From contig KV440964.1 of assembly GCA_001636495.1 (NCBI GenBank), forward strand, positions 636,666-700,665: 64,000 bases of DNA, in the 5' to 3' direction. The position numbers were made by a program, and so were the translations under genes. The DNA is from Sutcliffiella horikoshii (GTDB lineage: Bacteria > Bacillota > Bacilli > Bacillales > Bacillaceae_I). The notes beneath the pieces were generated by a model. That model was not told where the DNA came from, ran no database searches, and saw nothing but the letters and a program-made list of their open reading frames with translations. Each line of letters opens with the position of its first letter. The stretch's first letter is position 1. This document shows, piece by piece, positions 1 through 8,563 of this stretch.

Positions 1-207
1 AATCAGTAGCGTGTTTAATACGATAATAAGTAGTCGTGTATCAGCGAACAGTTCTCTATACCACTCCAATGTAAAGCTTTCAAAATCATACATCGTTCCC
101 CCGCTGTTAAACGAATAGAAAACGAGGAAGAAAATAGGCAAATAAAGAATCGCAAAAATCAAGACGAGAAATAACGTCGATAACGGAGATGTTTTTCTAT
201 TACCCAT
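1..207 (-). CDS. potC: Spermidine/putrescine ABC transporter permease PotC (partial)
   Basis: The first 69 codons of an inner-membrane permease of the polyamine ABC importer; the rest lies beyond the window edge. The visible N-terminus (MGNRKTSPLSTLFLVLIFAI) runs into a hydrophobic segment followed by a short loop and a second membrane segment, as in PotC/binding-protein-dependent permeases. It starts one base before the stop of the upstream potB, so the two are translationally adjacent. The order potA-potB-potC is the classical one, and potD is expected next, outside the window. Identification rests mainly on operon context because only about a quarter of the protein is visible. Confidence 0.8.
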   Translation of the reverse strand, partial: MGNRKTSPLSTLFLVLIFAILYLPIFFLVFYSFNSGGTMYDFESFTLEWYRELFADTRLLIIVLNTLLI

Positions 208-208
208 G

Positions 209-1012
209 TTAGATTCCTCGCTTTCTGCTGCTTGTCATTTTCATGAAAAGGAACATGATGATGATTAAAAATACCGCGATGGTCGACCCCATTCCCCAGT
301 CCTGTGTAACAAGGAAATGCTGCTCTATCGCCGTTCCGAGCGTGATGACCCTGTTTCCGGCTATCAATCTCGTAAGCATGAACAGAGATAGCGCCGGAAT
401 AAAGACAATCTGACATCCGACCTTCACACCGTCCATCGTAAGGGGGAGGGTGACCCTCCAAAAAGTTGAGAAGCGTGAAGCGCCAAGATCATTTGCCGCA
501 TCTATCAATGTCGGATTCAACTCATTCAATGCGTTGAAAATCGGCAAAATCATAAATGGTATAAAAATATAGACTGAAACGAACACAAAGCTAAAGTCGG
601 TGAACAATATTTGCGTGGAACCGATTCCGATTACTTCAAGGAAGCTGTTGGCCATTCCATACGTACCGAAGATGCCTAAAAACGCATAAGCCTTCAGGAG
701 CAGATTGATCCAAGAAGGAACAATCAGTAACAGCAACCATAAATATTTATGGCGCGTCCTTGTCAGAAGCAAGGCGGTCGGATAGGCAATCAATAACGTG
801 ATGGCTGTGATTAGAAACGCATACCAAAACGAACTCAATGTCATTTTTAAATAGACGGGAGTAAAGAATTTCTGATAGTTTTCTAGTGATAGATTGCCCT
901 CAATATTGAAAAAAGAATAGTATAGAACAAGAAGGATCGGCGCAATGACAAACAGCGCAATCCAAAGCGCATAAGGGATAAAGTAAAGGTTCTTTGTTAG
1001 TCTATTTTCCAT
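209..1012 (-). CDS. potB: Spermidine/putrescine ABC transporter permease PotB
   Basis: Membrane permease of a polyamine importer, 267 aa, the normal family length. About six hydrophobic segments are visible. The cytoplasmic EAA-type loop that docks on the ATPase is present near residue 180 ([20 protein letters not shown], ending in LP). It overlaps the 3' end of potA by 11 bases, which indicates translational coupling. It would pair with PotC to form the channel, with PotA as ATPase. The substrate (spermidine or putrescine) is inferred from the family and gene order, not from the sequence itself. Confidence 0.88.
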   Translation of the reverse strand: MENRLTKNLYFIPYALWIALFVIAPILLVLYYSFFNIEGNLSLENYQKFFTPVYLKMTLSSFWYAFLITAITLLIAYPTALLLTRTRHKYLWLLLLIVPSWINLLLKAYAFLGIFGTYGMANSFLEVIGIGSTQILFTDFSFVFVSVYIFIPFMILPIFNALNELNPTLIDAANDLGASRFSTFWRVTLPLTMDGVKVGCQIVFIPALSLFMLTRLIAGNRVITLGTAIEQHFLVTQDWGMGSTIAVFLIIIMFLFMKMTSSRKRGI

Positions 1013-2114
1013 GGCTCTCTCCGCTTGTAGTGGAGTAGCCTTCTAAACGTCTGTCAAAATCCTCTTCTGATTCCCCAAGGCGCATGACATGGATGGCTTC
1101 CGGCTCAAAGAATAAACCGATCTGGTCCCCGACAGTCGCTTTCTTGGTGGAGTGAACAAGCCATTCGTTGCCTTCTTGGTCATAGCTGCTGATTTCATAA
1201 TGAACACCACGGAACAACTGGGAGTCGACGCGCACCTGAAGTTTGCCTTCTGCTGGCGTAGTGATGGCCAAGTCCTCAGGTCGGATGACAATATCCACCT
1301 TCTCATCCGACTTCAAGCCCTTGTCCACACATTCAAATTGCTTGCCTGCAAATTCCACAAGGAAATCCTTAATCATACGGCCTTCGACAATGTTGGACTC
1401 GCCGATAAAGTCGGCAACAAACCGGTTGATTGGTTCATCATAGATATCTGTAGGTGTTCCACTTTGCACAATCTGCCCCTCATTCAGAACAAATATTTCA
1501 TCTGACATCGCCAGTGCTTCTTCCTGGTCATGGGTGACAAAAATAAAGGTGATGCCAAGGCGTTGCTGAAGCTCTCTTAATTCATACTGCATTTCCGTAC
1601 GGAGCTTGAGGTCAAGTGCTGATAGTGGTTCATCCAGTAGAATCACTTCCGGCTCATTTACGATGGCACGCGCAATCGCTACACGCTGGCGCTGACCACC
1701 GGACATTTCCCGGATTTCACGAGATTCGAAGCCTTCCAAGTTCACAAAGCTCAATGCTTCCTTCACTTTCTTTTCAATATCAGCCTTTTTCATCTTTTTT
1801 ATTTTCAGTCCGAATGCTACATTTTCAAACACATTCAGGTGTGGGAATAGAGCATAATCTTGAAAAACGGTATTTACCTGACGTTTGTTGGCGGGAACAT
1901 CATTGATCTTTTCACCGTTAAAATAAATGTCCCCGGCCGTTGCCTCTGTAAAGCCCGCGATCAGGCGAAGTATGGTGGTCTTCCCGCATCCTGACGGACC
2001 AAGCAACGTATAAAATTTTCCCCGTTCAATCTCGAAGCTAACATGATCTAGGACAGCGGGGTCATTATCAAACTGCTTGCGTACATCTTTAAACTGTATT
2101 ATTGCGTTAGTCAT
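1002..2114 (-). CDS. potA: Spermidine/putrescine ABC transporter ATP-binding protein PotA
   Basis: Cytoplasmic ATPase of the polyamine importer, 370 aa. All nucleotide-binding motifs are visible: Walker [10 protein letters not shown] (about residue 40), Q-loop, ABC signature MSGGQRQR, Walker [13 protein letters not shown] and the switch histidine in FVTHDQEEA. The C-terminal third carries a TOBE-type regulatory domain ([10 protein letters not shown] region), typical of the PotA/MalK/FbpC group. First gene of the minus-strand pot operon, followed with overlap by potB. The pot assignment among TOBE-type ATPases comes from the linked PotB/PotC permeases. Confidence 0.9.
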   Translation of the reverse strand: MTNAIIQFKDVRKQFDNDPAVLDHVSFEIERGKFYTLLGPSGCGKTTILRLIAGFTEATAGDIYFNGEKINDVPANKRQVNTVFQDYALFPHLNVFENVAFGLKIKKMKKADIEKKVKEALSFVNLEGFESREIREMSGGQRQRVAIARAIVNEPEVILLDEPLSALDLKLRTEMQYELRELQQRLGITFIFVTHDQEEALAMSDEIFVLNEGQIVQSGTPTDIYDEPINRFVADFIGESNIVEGRMIKDFLVEFAGKQFECVDKGLKSDEKVDIVIRPEDLAITTPAEGKLQVRVDSQLFRGVHYEISSYDQEGNEWLVHSTKKATVGDQIGLFFEPEAIHVMRLGESEEDFDRRLEGYSTTSGESHGK

Positions 2115-2213
2115 AGCAACCTCCCTATATGTAAAACGTTATGGTGTATTATCTTGAAGTATAATAATTCGTGATTCGGAACAATTATACAGGAACAGTT
2201 TGAAAATACAACA

Positions 2214-2261
2214 TAAAAAAACACCTGCCCCACAGCCAATTTATGGTCGGCGGGGACAGGC
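2214..2261 (-). terminator. Rho-independent terminator of the pseudouridine synthase gene
   Basis: On the minus strand a CCTGTCCCC/GGGGCAGGT stem is followed by a run of T (the A-run at 2214-2221 on the plus strand). It lies directly after the stop of the pseudouridine synthase gene and before the pot operon. Confidence 0.8.
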
Positions 2262-2268
2262 ATATTCC

Positions 2269-2976
2269 TTACCATTCTTTCGGTTCATAATCCAAATCAG
2301 CAAACAGCTGACGCTTTTCTTTTTTACTAAGATCACGCCACTGACCCATCGGAAGCTTGCCAAGCTCGATATTCATGATCCGAGTACGCTGCAATCTGAC
2401 TACTTCGTATCCGAGTTCCGCACACATGCGACGGATCTGACGATTCAACCCTTGCGTCAGGATGATTTTGAAATCGAATTTCGATAGCTGCTCCACTTCA
2501 CATGGCAGAGTCTTCGTATCAAGAATGCGGACACCTTCGGACATCTTCTTCACAAAGTCCGGGGTGATCGGCTTATCGACAGACACGATATACTCTTTTT
2601 CATGCTTGTTTTCCGGTCGCAAAATTTCATTGATGATGTCTCCGTCATTGGTAAGCAGAATCAGCCCTTCCGATTCCTTATCCAGGCGCCCTATATGGGA
2701 AAGTCGAAGAGGGTGGTTCACAAGGTCGATGATATTACCCTTCACCTGTTTTTCAGTGGTGGAGGTAATGCCTATTGGTTTATTCAAGGCAATATAGACA
2801 TTGTCCCGCGCTATTCGGATAAGCTGTCCGTTCACCAATACCTCATCACCAGGGTTAACTTGTCCACCAATCTTGGCGACCTTCCCGTTGATTTTCACTC
2901 GGCCTTCTTCAATCAGTTTATCGGCTCCGCGTCTTGAGGCAACACCGGAGTCACTTATAAATTTATTTATTCGCAT
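2269..2976 (-). CDS. rluF: 23S rRNA pseudouridine synthase, RluF/RluB family
   Basis: Converts a uridine in 23S rRNA to pseudouridine in the cytoplasm. An N-terminal S4 RNA-binding domain (MRINKFISDSGVASRRGADK) is followed by the synthase domain with catalytic Asp in GRLDKESEGL and the C-terminal motif LTQGLNRQIRRMCAELGY characteristic of the RsuA/RluB/E/F group. I chose the internal ATG at 2976: the frame stays open 36 bases further upstream, but the S4 domain begins at this Met and an AAGGACG ribosome site precedes it. The resulting 235 aa fits the RluF branch. The exact target nucleotide (U2604 in E. coli) is assumed from the family. Stand-alone gene with its own terminator. Confidence 0.85.
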   Translation of the reverse strand: MRINKFISDSGVASRRGADKLIEEGRVKINGKVAKIGGQVNPGDEVLVNGQLIRIARDNVYIALNKPIGITSTTEKQVKGNIIDLVNHPLRLSHIGRLDKESEGLILLTNDGDIINEILRPENKHEKEYIVSVDKPITPDFVKKMSEGVRILDTKTLPCEVEQLSKFDFKIILTQGLNRQIRRMCAELGYEVVRLQRTRIMNIELGKLPMGQWRDLSKKEKRQLFADLDYEPKEW

Positions 2977-3432
2977 ATAGAACACGTCCTTATTTGGGAA
3001 AATGAAATTCACTCTTATATAGGAAGAAGTGAGGGATTATTTTTGTTTTGTATACTTATCATACAATAAATGATGAACAGCTTACAAATGGATGGAGAAG
3101 GTAATTCAACTCGGAAGAGAATAGTGATTGGCCGATTGTGGTTGGATTGGCCCAGATGATGATGTGGTAAAAAACTAAAACACTTTAATGCTTTAAAGGA
3201 GAGCGGGTCAGACCCCTTTATAGTAATTTCTACCATTTATACCAATGCAAATAATAGAAACCTAGTATTTATCTACAAGTTTTCGACATTTTTTTTAACT
3301 AGGTAATTTTATTCATGAAAATATGTTCATCTTTGAAAAACATATATTGAAATATTAGAAGTTTACGAATATAGTAATGATAGTAAGGGTTTTCAATTTA
3401 CTATAAATTTATAATTTTGGGGGAGTTTAGGC
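2977..3432. other. Intergenic region between rluF and nupN
   Basis: About 450 bases with no credible gene. It holds an 11-bp palindrome GGGTCAGACCC (3205-3215) of a type that recurs elsewhere in this window, a poly-T stretch near 3290, and the nupN promoter/operator region (listed separately). Confidence 0.6.
3321..3375 (+). promoter_or_regulatory. Promoter and putative operator of nupNOPQ
   Basis: A sigma-A type promoter TTGAAA (3347-3352), 17-bp spacer, TATAGT (3370-3375) precedes nupN. Directly upstream and reaching into the -35 is an interrupted palindrome with arms ATATGTT and AACATAT (3321-3346) that also contains TTCA-TCTT-TGAA. The ATATGTTCAT half occurs again at the promoter of the DeoR-type regulator (8421-8430), which suggests shared control. 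Confidence 0.45.
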
Positions 3433-4539
3433 ATGAAAAAGGGATTAATTGCAACGATCATCACTGTTTTAACAACGATGATCTTTTTGGTAGGTTGCGG
3501 TACCGACAACACTGGCGGTTCTGAATCTACATCTGGCGATAACAGCGGTTCTGGCATGTTAGTAGGAATGGTTACGGATGCTGGTACAATTGATGACAAA
3601 TCTTTCAACGAAGGTACATGGAATGGAATTCTTCAAGCTAAAGAAGAGTTAGGCATTAAGGAAAAATACTTAAAGCCTGCAGGTACAACAGAAGCTGATT
3701 ACATGCAAGAGATTACAAACCTGTATGATGCAGACTATAAATTTATCGTAACTCCAGGTTTCAAATTTGAAACGGCTGTATTCCAGGCACAAAACCAATT
3801 TGAAGACGCGAAATTCGTTCTTATTGATGGAGCTCCACACAATGGGGACTTCAGTCCTGTAGTAGGCGAAAATACGGTTTCTATCTTCTTTGCTGAGCAC
3901 GAAGCTGGATTCCTAGCTGGTGTTGCAACAGCATTAGAATTAAAAGAGGGCGAAGCTGGATTTATCGGTGGTATGGAAATTCCTCCAGTTCAAAAATTCA
4001 ACTGGGGCTTCCAACAAGGTATTGCGTATGCAAATGAGAACTTAGATACAAATGTAAACATCAAAGCTGAAAACGTAATCTACCAAGGTACGTTTGATGC
4101 TGTAGCTGCAGGTCAGCAAATTGCTGCAGCAATGTTCGATCGTGGAGTAAATGTTATTTTCGCAGCAGCGGGTGGAGTTGGCGTTGGGGCAATCAACGAA
4201 GCGAAAACTCGTGTTGAAGGCGGAGACGATGTATGGATGGTCGGAGTTGACGTTGACCAATACGAAGAAGGAAAAATGGACAATGGCGATTCTGTTATCT
4301 TAACTTCTGCAATGAAGAAAATTGATACAGCAGCTGCTGATATGATCAAAGCTGAAATCGATGGCGAGTTCCCAGGTGGAGAAACGCTTACATTTGACGC
4401 TAAAAACGACGGAGTTGGACTTCCTGAAGAAAATCCAAACCTAAGTGATGAAACAACTTCTAAAGTGAATGAAATCTTTGAACTAATTAAATCCGGTGAA
4501 GTAGAAGTTTCTGCTGAGCAAGGCGATTGGATTAAGTAA
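3433..4539 (+). CDS. nupN: Nucleoside ABC transporter substrate-binding lipoprotein (BMP family)
   Basis: Extracellular, membrane-anchored binding protein of 368 aa in the BMP/PnrA family, which captures purine nucleosides. A lipoprotein signal peptide ends in the lipobox LVGC (Cys21), followed by a Ser/Gly/Thr-rich linker and the BMP domain (GMVTDAGTIDDKSFNEGTWN). It starts at an ATG behind a GGGGGAG ribosome site. Together with the next three genes it matches the B. subtilis nupNOPQ (yufNOPQ) guanosine importer. A strong stem-loop separates it from the ATPase gene, so the binding protein is probably made in excess. The location next to a deoxyribose-phosphate microcompartment suggests that deoxynucleosides are substrates; that part is inference. 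Confidence 0.9.
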   Translation: MKKGLIATIITVLTTMIFLVGCGTDNTGGSESTSGDNSGSGMLVGMVTDAGTIDDKSFNEGTWNGILQAKEELGIKEKYLKPAGTTEADYMQEITNLYDADYKFIVTPGFKFETAVFQAQNQFEDAKFVLIDGAPHNGDFSPVVGENTVSIFFAEHEAGFLAGVATALELKEGEAGFIGGMEIPPVQKFNWGFQQGIAYANENLDTNVNIKAENVIYQGTFDAVAAGQQIAAAMFDRGVNVIFAAAGGVGVGAINEAKTRVEGGDDVWMVGVDVDQYEEGKMDNGDSVILTSAMKKIDTAAADMIKAEIDGEFPGGETLTFDAKNDGVGLPEENPNLSDETTSKVNEIFELIKSGEVEVSAEQGDWIK

Positions 4540-4598
4540 TATTAATACTTGGCATGTCTATCTGAGCCACGTTTATGTATGTTTCAGATTAATAATGA

Positions 4599-4626
4599 AA
4601 AAGGCGGGGGGTCCCGCCTTTTTTAG
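4599..4626 (+). terminator. Intercistronic stem-loop/terminator between nupN and nupO
   Basis: AAGGCGGG/CCCGCCTT perfect stem with a short loop and a T-run. Its place after a binding-protein gene and before the ATPase gene fits partial termination that lowers expression of the membrane components relative to the lipoprotein. Confidence 0.85.
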
Positions 4627-4692
4627 TGCCTATGTAAGAGGTTAGTTGTCTGTCCTCTTGGGATAAAAAAACAAAAAAGGGAGAATCGCTCT

Positions 4693-6216
4693 ATGGACTA
4701 TGTAGTGGAGATGCTCAATATCCGGAAAGAGTTTACTGGAATAGTTGCCAATGATGATATTACACTTCGTCTGAAGCAAGGGGAAATTCACGCCCTTCTT
4801 GGAGAAAATGGTGCCGGGAAATCAACGTTGATGGCGATACTGTTCGGAATGTATCAACCGGATAGAGGATCGATAAAAATTAATGGCAAGGAAACGAAAA
4901 TTGCCAATCCTAATGTCGCGACAAAACTTGGAATCGGAATGGTTCACCAACACTTCAAACTGGTCAGTAACTTTACGGTAACAGAAAATATTATGCTAGG
5001 TTCTGAATTGCATAAGATGTATGTACTCGACAAAAAGACTGCCAGCAAAAGAATTGAGGATTTGTCTAAAAAGTATGGACTGAACGTAGATCCTCATGCC
5101 AAGATTGAAGACATTTCCGTTGGGATGCAACAGCGTGTGGAAATTCTGAAAATGCTTTATCGACAAGCAGACGTGTTGATTTTGGACGAGCCTACTGCAG
5201 TTCTAACTCCTCAGGAGATCATAGAACTTGGGAAGATCCTGAAAAACCTGATTGCAGAAGGAAAATCGATCATCATCATCACCCACAAGCTAAAAGAAAT
5301 CAAAGCGATGGCAGATCGTTGTACCGTTATCAGAAGAGGAAAGACAATTGGCACAGTGAACGTGGCAGAAACAAGTAAAGAGCAAATGGCTGAAATGATG
5401 GTAGGACGCGAAGTCAACTTCAAAGTCAGCAAAAAAGAAGCGACACCAGGCGAAGTCGTCCTGAAAATGGATAACGTGTCTGTGAAGAAGGGCAAGGATG
5501 TAATCGCCCTTAAGAATATGTCATTAGAACTGAAAAAAGGTGAAATCCTTGGAATTGCTGGAGTGGACGGAAACGGACAGTCTGAAATCGTGGAAAGCAT
5601 TACAGGATTGAAGCAAGCCGACACCGGATCCATTCTTTTTGAAGGAAAAGATATTACCAAAATGCCTGTACGCTCTAGAATTGCTAGCGGCATTGCCCAT
5701 ATCCCGGAAGATCGCCATAAGCATGGACTTGTCCTTGATTATACAATTGAGGAGAACATGGTGCTTGAACTGTATCATAAAGAGCCATATTCCAAACGTG
5801 GAGTCCTTAACTTCCCGGCTATCAAAAAGCATGCAGAAAATATTATTAAAAGTTTTGATGTACGTTCAGGCGAAGGTGGGAAATCGATTGCCCGCTCCCT
5901 ATCAGGTGGAAACCAGCAAAAAGCGGTTATCGGACGGGAAATTGAGCTGGATCCAACGCTCTTGATCGCTGTTCAGCCAACTCGCGGACTTGATGTTGGT
6001 TCGATTGAATACATCCATAAGAGACTTGTAGAACAAAGAGATAAAGGGAAGGCTGTTCTGCTTGTATCCTTGGAACTAGATGAAGTAATAAATGTTTCAG
6101 ATCGCATTGCTGTTGTGAATAATGGCCAATTAGTCGGGATCGTTAATGCAAAAGAAACAAACGAAAACGAACTTGGTCTGATGATGGCTGGCGTGATGAA
6201 GGGGGAAGAAGAATGA
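4693..6216 (+). CDS. nupO: Nucleoside ABC transporter ATP-binding protein (tandem ABC domains)
   Basis: Energises nucleoside import at the cytoplasmic face; 507 aa with two fused ABC domains as in the RbsA/NupO type. First domain: Walker A GENGAGKST, signature ISVGMQQR, Walker B VLILDEPTAVL. Second domain: degenerate Walker A GVDGNGQSE, signature LSGGNQQK and LIAVQPTRGLD, where the usual DEP is replaced by VQP, a normal feature of this family. The stop overlaps the start of nupP in ATGA, so the two are coupled. Confidence 0.92.
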   Translation: MDYVVEMLNIRKEFTGIVANDDITLRLKQGEIHALLGENGAGKSTLMAILFGMYQPDRGSIKINGKETKIANPNVATKLGIGMVHQHFKLVSNFTVTENIMLGSELHKMYVLDKKTASKRIEDLSKKYGLNVDPHAKIEDISVGMQQRVEILKMLYRQADVLILDEPTAVLTPQEIIELGKILKNLIAEGKSIIIITHKLKEIKAMADRCTVIRRGKTIGTVNVAETSKEQMAEMMVGREVNFKVSKKEATPGEVVLKMDNVSVKKGKDVIALKNMSLELKKGEILGIAGVDGNGQSEIVESITGLKQADTGSILFEGKDITKMPVRSRIASGIAHIPEDRHKHGLVLDYTIEENMVLELYHKEPYSKRGVLNFPAIKKHAENIIKSFDVRSGEGGKSIARSLSGGNQQKAVIGREIELDPTLLIAVQPTRGLDVGSIEYIHKRLVEQRDKGKAVLLVSLELDEVINVSDRIAVVNNGQLVGIVNAKETNENELGLMMAGVMKGEEE

Positions 6217-7307
6217 GAAATGGCATAATCTCGTTACTTGCTGTCCTTTTCGGTCTGATTGCAGGTGCGATATTGATGGCAGTCACAGGAAACAATCCTG
6301 TGGAAGGATATAAATACTTGTTCGAAGGCGGATTGAAAAACCTGTCTAGAATAGGAAATACGCTTGCGACAGCAACTCCACTAATTTTTACAGGTTTATC
6401 GGTAGCTTTTGCATTCCGTACAGGCTTGTTTAATATCGGAGCGGCCGGACAAATGCTTTTTGGAGGCTTTTGTGCGGTAGCAGTAGGTTTGACATTCGAT
6501 TTGTCCAGACCTCTATTGCTGGTTTGCATGGTGTTGGCTGGATTTATCGGAGGAGCTCTTTGGGCATTCGTTCCTGGCCTTTTAAAGGCTAAATTCAATG
6601 TTCATGAAGTAGTATCCACGATCATGATGAACTGGATTGCCTACTGGACGGTTTATTATGCGGTACCTGCGTACTTTAAAGGTGAGTTCTTGGAAACGGA
6701 ATCTAAAAAGCTTCCGGAATCGGCATCTTTACGCACACCAATTTTAACGGACATGTTTGATGGCTCTTATATTAACTTAGGGTTATTTATTGCAGCAATA
6801 ACCGTTATTATTTTCTCTTTTATTATTAATAAAACAACGCTTGGATATGAGTTGAAAGCAGTAGGTTTTAACCGTGATTCAGCGGAATATGCAGGAATTG
6901 CGGTAAACAGAAGCATCGTTACATCCATGGTCATTTCTGGCGGACTTGCTGGTCTTGGCGGTGTGGCATTTTATGCTGGAAACGCGACAAGCATTCAGAT
7001 CGGTATTTTGCCAACGCAAGGATTCGATGGAATTGCTGTAGCGCTTCTTGGAGCAAACACAGGAATCGGAGTATTATTGGCGGCAATCTTCTTCGGTCTC
7101 CTTTATTCTGGCCGTGGATTCATGAATGCCATGACAGACATTCCACCTGAAATTGCGGATTCTATCATTGCGATCATCATCTACTTCGCTGCGACAAGCA
7201 TCCTGATAGATAGAATGATTCGCTACTTTATCAATAAAAAGAAAAATAAAAAACAACCAGCGATCGTTCGTAACACGACCGAGACTGAGAAGAAGGAGGA
7301 GGTATAA
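6213..7307 (+). CDS. nupP: Nucleoside ABC transporter permease
   Basis: Integral membrane permease of 364 aa, BPD_transp_2 family (as in ribose/nucleoside importers). About 8-10 hydrophobic segments are visible, and the family motif GLFNIGAAGQM lies near residue 75. A charged C-terminal tail (KKKNKKQPAIVRN...) faces the cytoplasm. Start overlaps nupO by four bases; nupQ follows after three bases. Forms a heterodimeric channel with NupQ. Confidence 0.9.
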   Translation: MRNGIISLLAVLFGLIAGAILMAVTGNNPVEGYKYLFEGGLKNLSRIGNTLATATPLIFTGLSVAFAFRTGLFNIGAAGQMLFGGFCAVAVGLTFDLSRPLLLVCMVLAGFIGGALWAFVPGLLKAKFNVHEVVSTIMMNWIAYWTVYYAVPAYFKGEFLETESKKLPESASLRTPILTDMFDGSYINLGLFIAAITVIIFSFIINKTTLGYELKAVGFNRDSAEYAGIAVNRSIVTSMVISGGLAGLGGVAFYAGNATSIQIGILPTQGFDGIAVALLGANTGIGVLLAAIFFGLLYSGRGFMNAMTDIPPEIADSIIAIIIYFAATSILIDRMIRYFINKKKNKKQPAIVRNTTETEKKEEV

Positions 7308-7310
7308 GGT

Positions 7311-8261
7311 ATGTGGACAACGATTCAGCAAATAGCTCCGTATGCAATTATCTTTACTATCCCTCTTTTGATAACAGCGCTGGGAGCTTTATTCAGTGAA
7401 CGAAGTGGTGTCGTTAACATCGGTCTAGAAGGTTTAATGGTCATAGGTGCTTTCACAGGTGCCCTTGTGATCCTGAAGATGCAGGCGATGATGCCCGGTC
7501 AGCAAAAGGCAATCTGGATCGGTCTTGCCTTGGCAACCTTGATGGGATTATTGTTCTCCCTCCTTCATGCCTTTGCAAGTATCAATCTTCACGCCAATCA
7601 GATTATCAGTGGTACAGCCATCAATATGATAGCCGCTGCCATCACGGTCTTCTTGGCACGTAATATCACAGGAAGCGGAAACATCCAGATCAGTACGTTA
7701 AAACCATTCAACATTCCGTTTCTATCGGACCTTCCTGTGATTGGTAGTTTATTTTTCACAAGAACATATGCCACTACTTGGTTAGTTCTAGCCATTCTGC
7801 TTTTCAGTGCGTTCTTACTTTATAAAACGCCATTCGGCTTGCGCTTGCGTTCTTGTGGAGAACATCCGCATGCTGCAGAAGCAGCCGGAATCAGCGTGTA
7901 CAAAATGCGTTATATCGGAGTCATGATCTCCGGTGCTTTCTCTGGACTTGGTGGAGCGGTTTTCATCGTAACAACAGGCGGGGAATTCAACGGTACGGTT
8001 GCCGGTCTTGGCTTCTTGGCACTTGCTTCCTTGATCTTCGGACAGTGGAAACCACTTGGAATTTTAGCAGCAACGCTGTTCTTCGGCTTTGCGACTACGG
8101 TTGCGAACGTATCACAGGTAGTCCCTTCATTGGCTGTCATTCCGCCAGTATTCTTGAAGGTATTCCCTTATGTGGTCACGTTGATCGCTTTAATCATTTT
8201 CTCAAAATCCTCCCAGGCTCCAAAAGCTGTTGGAGAGCCGTTTGATTCTGGAAAACGATAA
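7311..8261 (+). CDS. nupQ: Nucleoside ABC transporter permease
   Basis: Second membrane subunit of the nucleoside importer, 316 aa, same BPD_transp_2 family. The conserved segment GVVNIGLEGLM (about residue 35) and the ATP-binding-protein contact region CGEHPHAAEAAGISVYKMRY (about residues 180-200) are visible. AGGAGG ribosome site overlaps the end of nupP. Last gene of the nup operon; a hairpin with T-run follows. Confidence 0.9.
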   Translation: MWTTIQQIAPYAIIFTIPLLITALGALFSERSGVVNIGLEGLMVIGAFTGALVILKMQAMMPGQQKAIWIGLALATLMGLLFSLLHAFASINLHANQIISGTAINMIAAAITVFLARNITGSGNIQISTLKPFNIPFLSDLPVIGSLFFTRTYATTWLVLAILLFSAFLLYKTPFGLRLRSCGEHPHAAEAAGISVYKMRYIGVMISGAFSGLGGAVFIVTTGGEFNGTVAGLGFLALASLIFGQWKPLGILAATLFFGFATTVANVSQVVPSLAVIPPVFLKVFPYVVTLIALIIFSKSSQAPKAVGEPFDSGKR

Positions 8262-8285
8262 AAAGGTTTTAGTTATAAGTGTAGG

Positions 8286-8317
8286 TTACGCTCTCTTGAT
8301 GGGGGCGTATTTTTTTG
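8286..8317 (+). terminator. Terminator of the nup operon
   Basis: TACGC...GCGTA stem followed by seven T residues, 25 bases after the nupQ stop. Confidence 0.7.
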
Positions 8318-8383
8318 TGGGAAAATCAAACAAAGTGCAAAAAGCAAGACGCTTACATATCTGACTATTAAGAATAAAATATA

Positions 8384-8411
8384 TTGACAGAATCTTCACT
8401 AGGTTTATAAT
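8384..8411 (+). promoter_or_regulatory. Consensus sigma-A promoter of the BMC operon
   Basis: Perfect hexamers TTGACA (8384-8389) and TATAAT (8406-8411) with a 16-bp spacer, about 150 bases upstream of the DeoR-type regulator and the first promoter of the whole microcompartment operon. Such a strong promoter implies tight repression when substrate is absent. Confidence 0.85.
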
Positions 8412-8412
8412 T

Positions 8413-8433
8413 AAGTTAACATATGTTCATTAG
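8413..8433 (+). promoter_or_regulatory. Putative DeoR-type operator at the BMC promoter
   Basis: AACATATGTT, a perfect 10-bp palindrome extended to GTTAACATATGTTCAT, sits right at the expected transcription start. The ATATGTTCAT half is shared with the nupN promoter. A second candidate, GAACAAAATTTGAA (8533-8546), lies next to the regulator start and resembles the B. subtilis DeoR operator as I remember it. Binding is inferred. Confidence 0.45.
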
Positions 8434-8451
8434 TAGATTTACAAAAGTTTA

Positions 8452-8465
8452 TTAAAGCGCTTACT
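8452..8465 (-). promoter_or_regulatory. cre site (CcpA) in the BMC leader
   Basis: On the minus strand AGTAAGCGCTTTAA matches 12 of 14 positions of the cre consensus TGWAANCGNTNWCA. It lies about 35-50 bases downstream of the transcription start, where CcpA acts as a roadblock; this would give glucose repression of the microcompartment. Confidence 0.6.
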
Positions 8466-8563
8466 ATTACGAAAAACACTAATTTTCTACAAAATTCATC
8501 AGGCAATTTAAGCACTTTTGTACACTTCCTACGAACAAAATTTGAAAATCGGGTGAAAAGAGC

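Noticed and set aside
3321-3432. Purine riboswitch upstream of nupN
   Set aside because: The leader lacks the conserved three-way-junction sequences of purine aptamers; only a promoter and dyad are visible.
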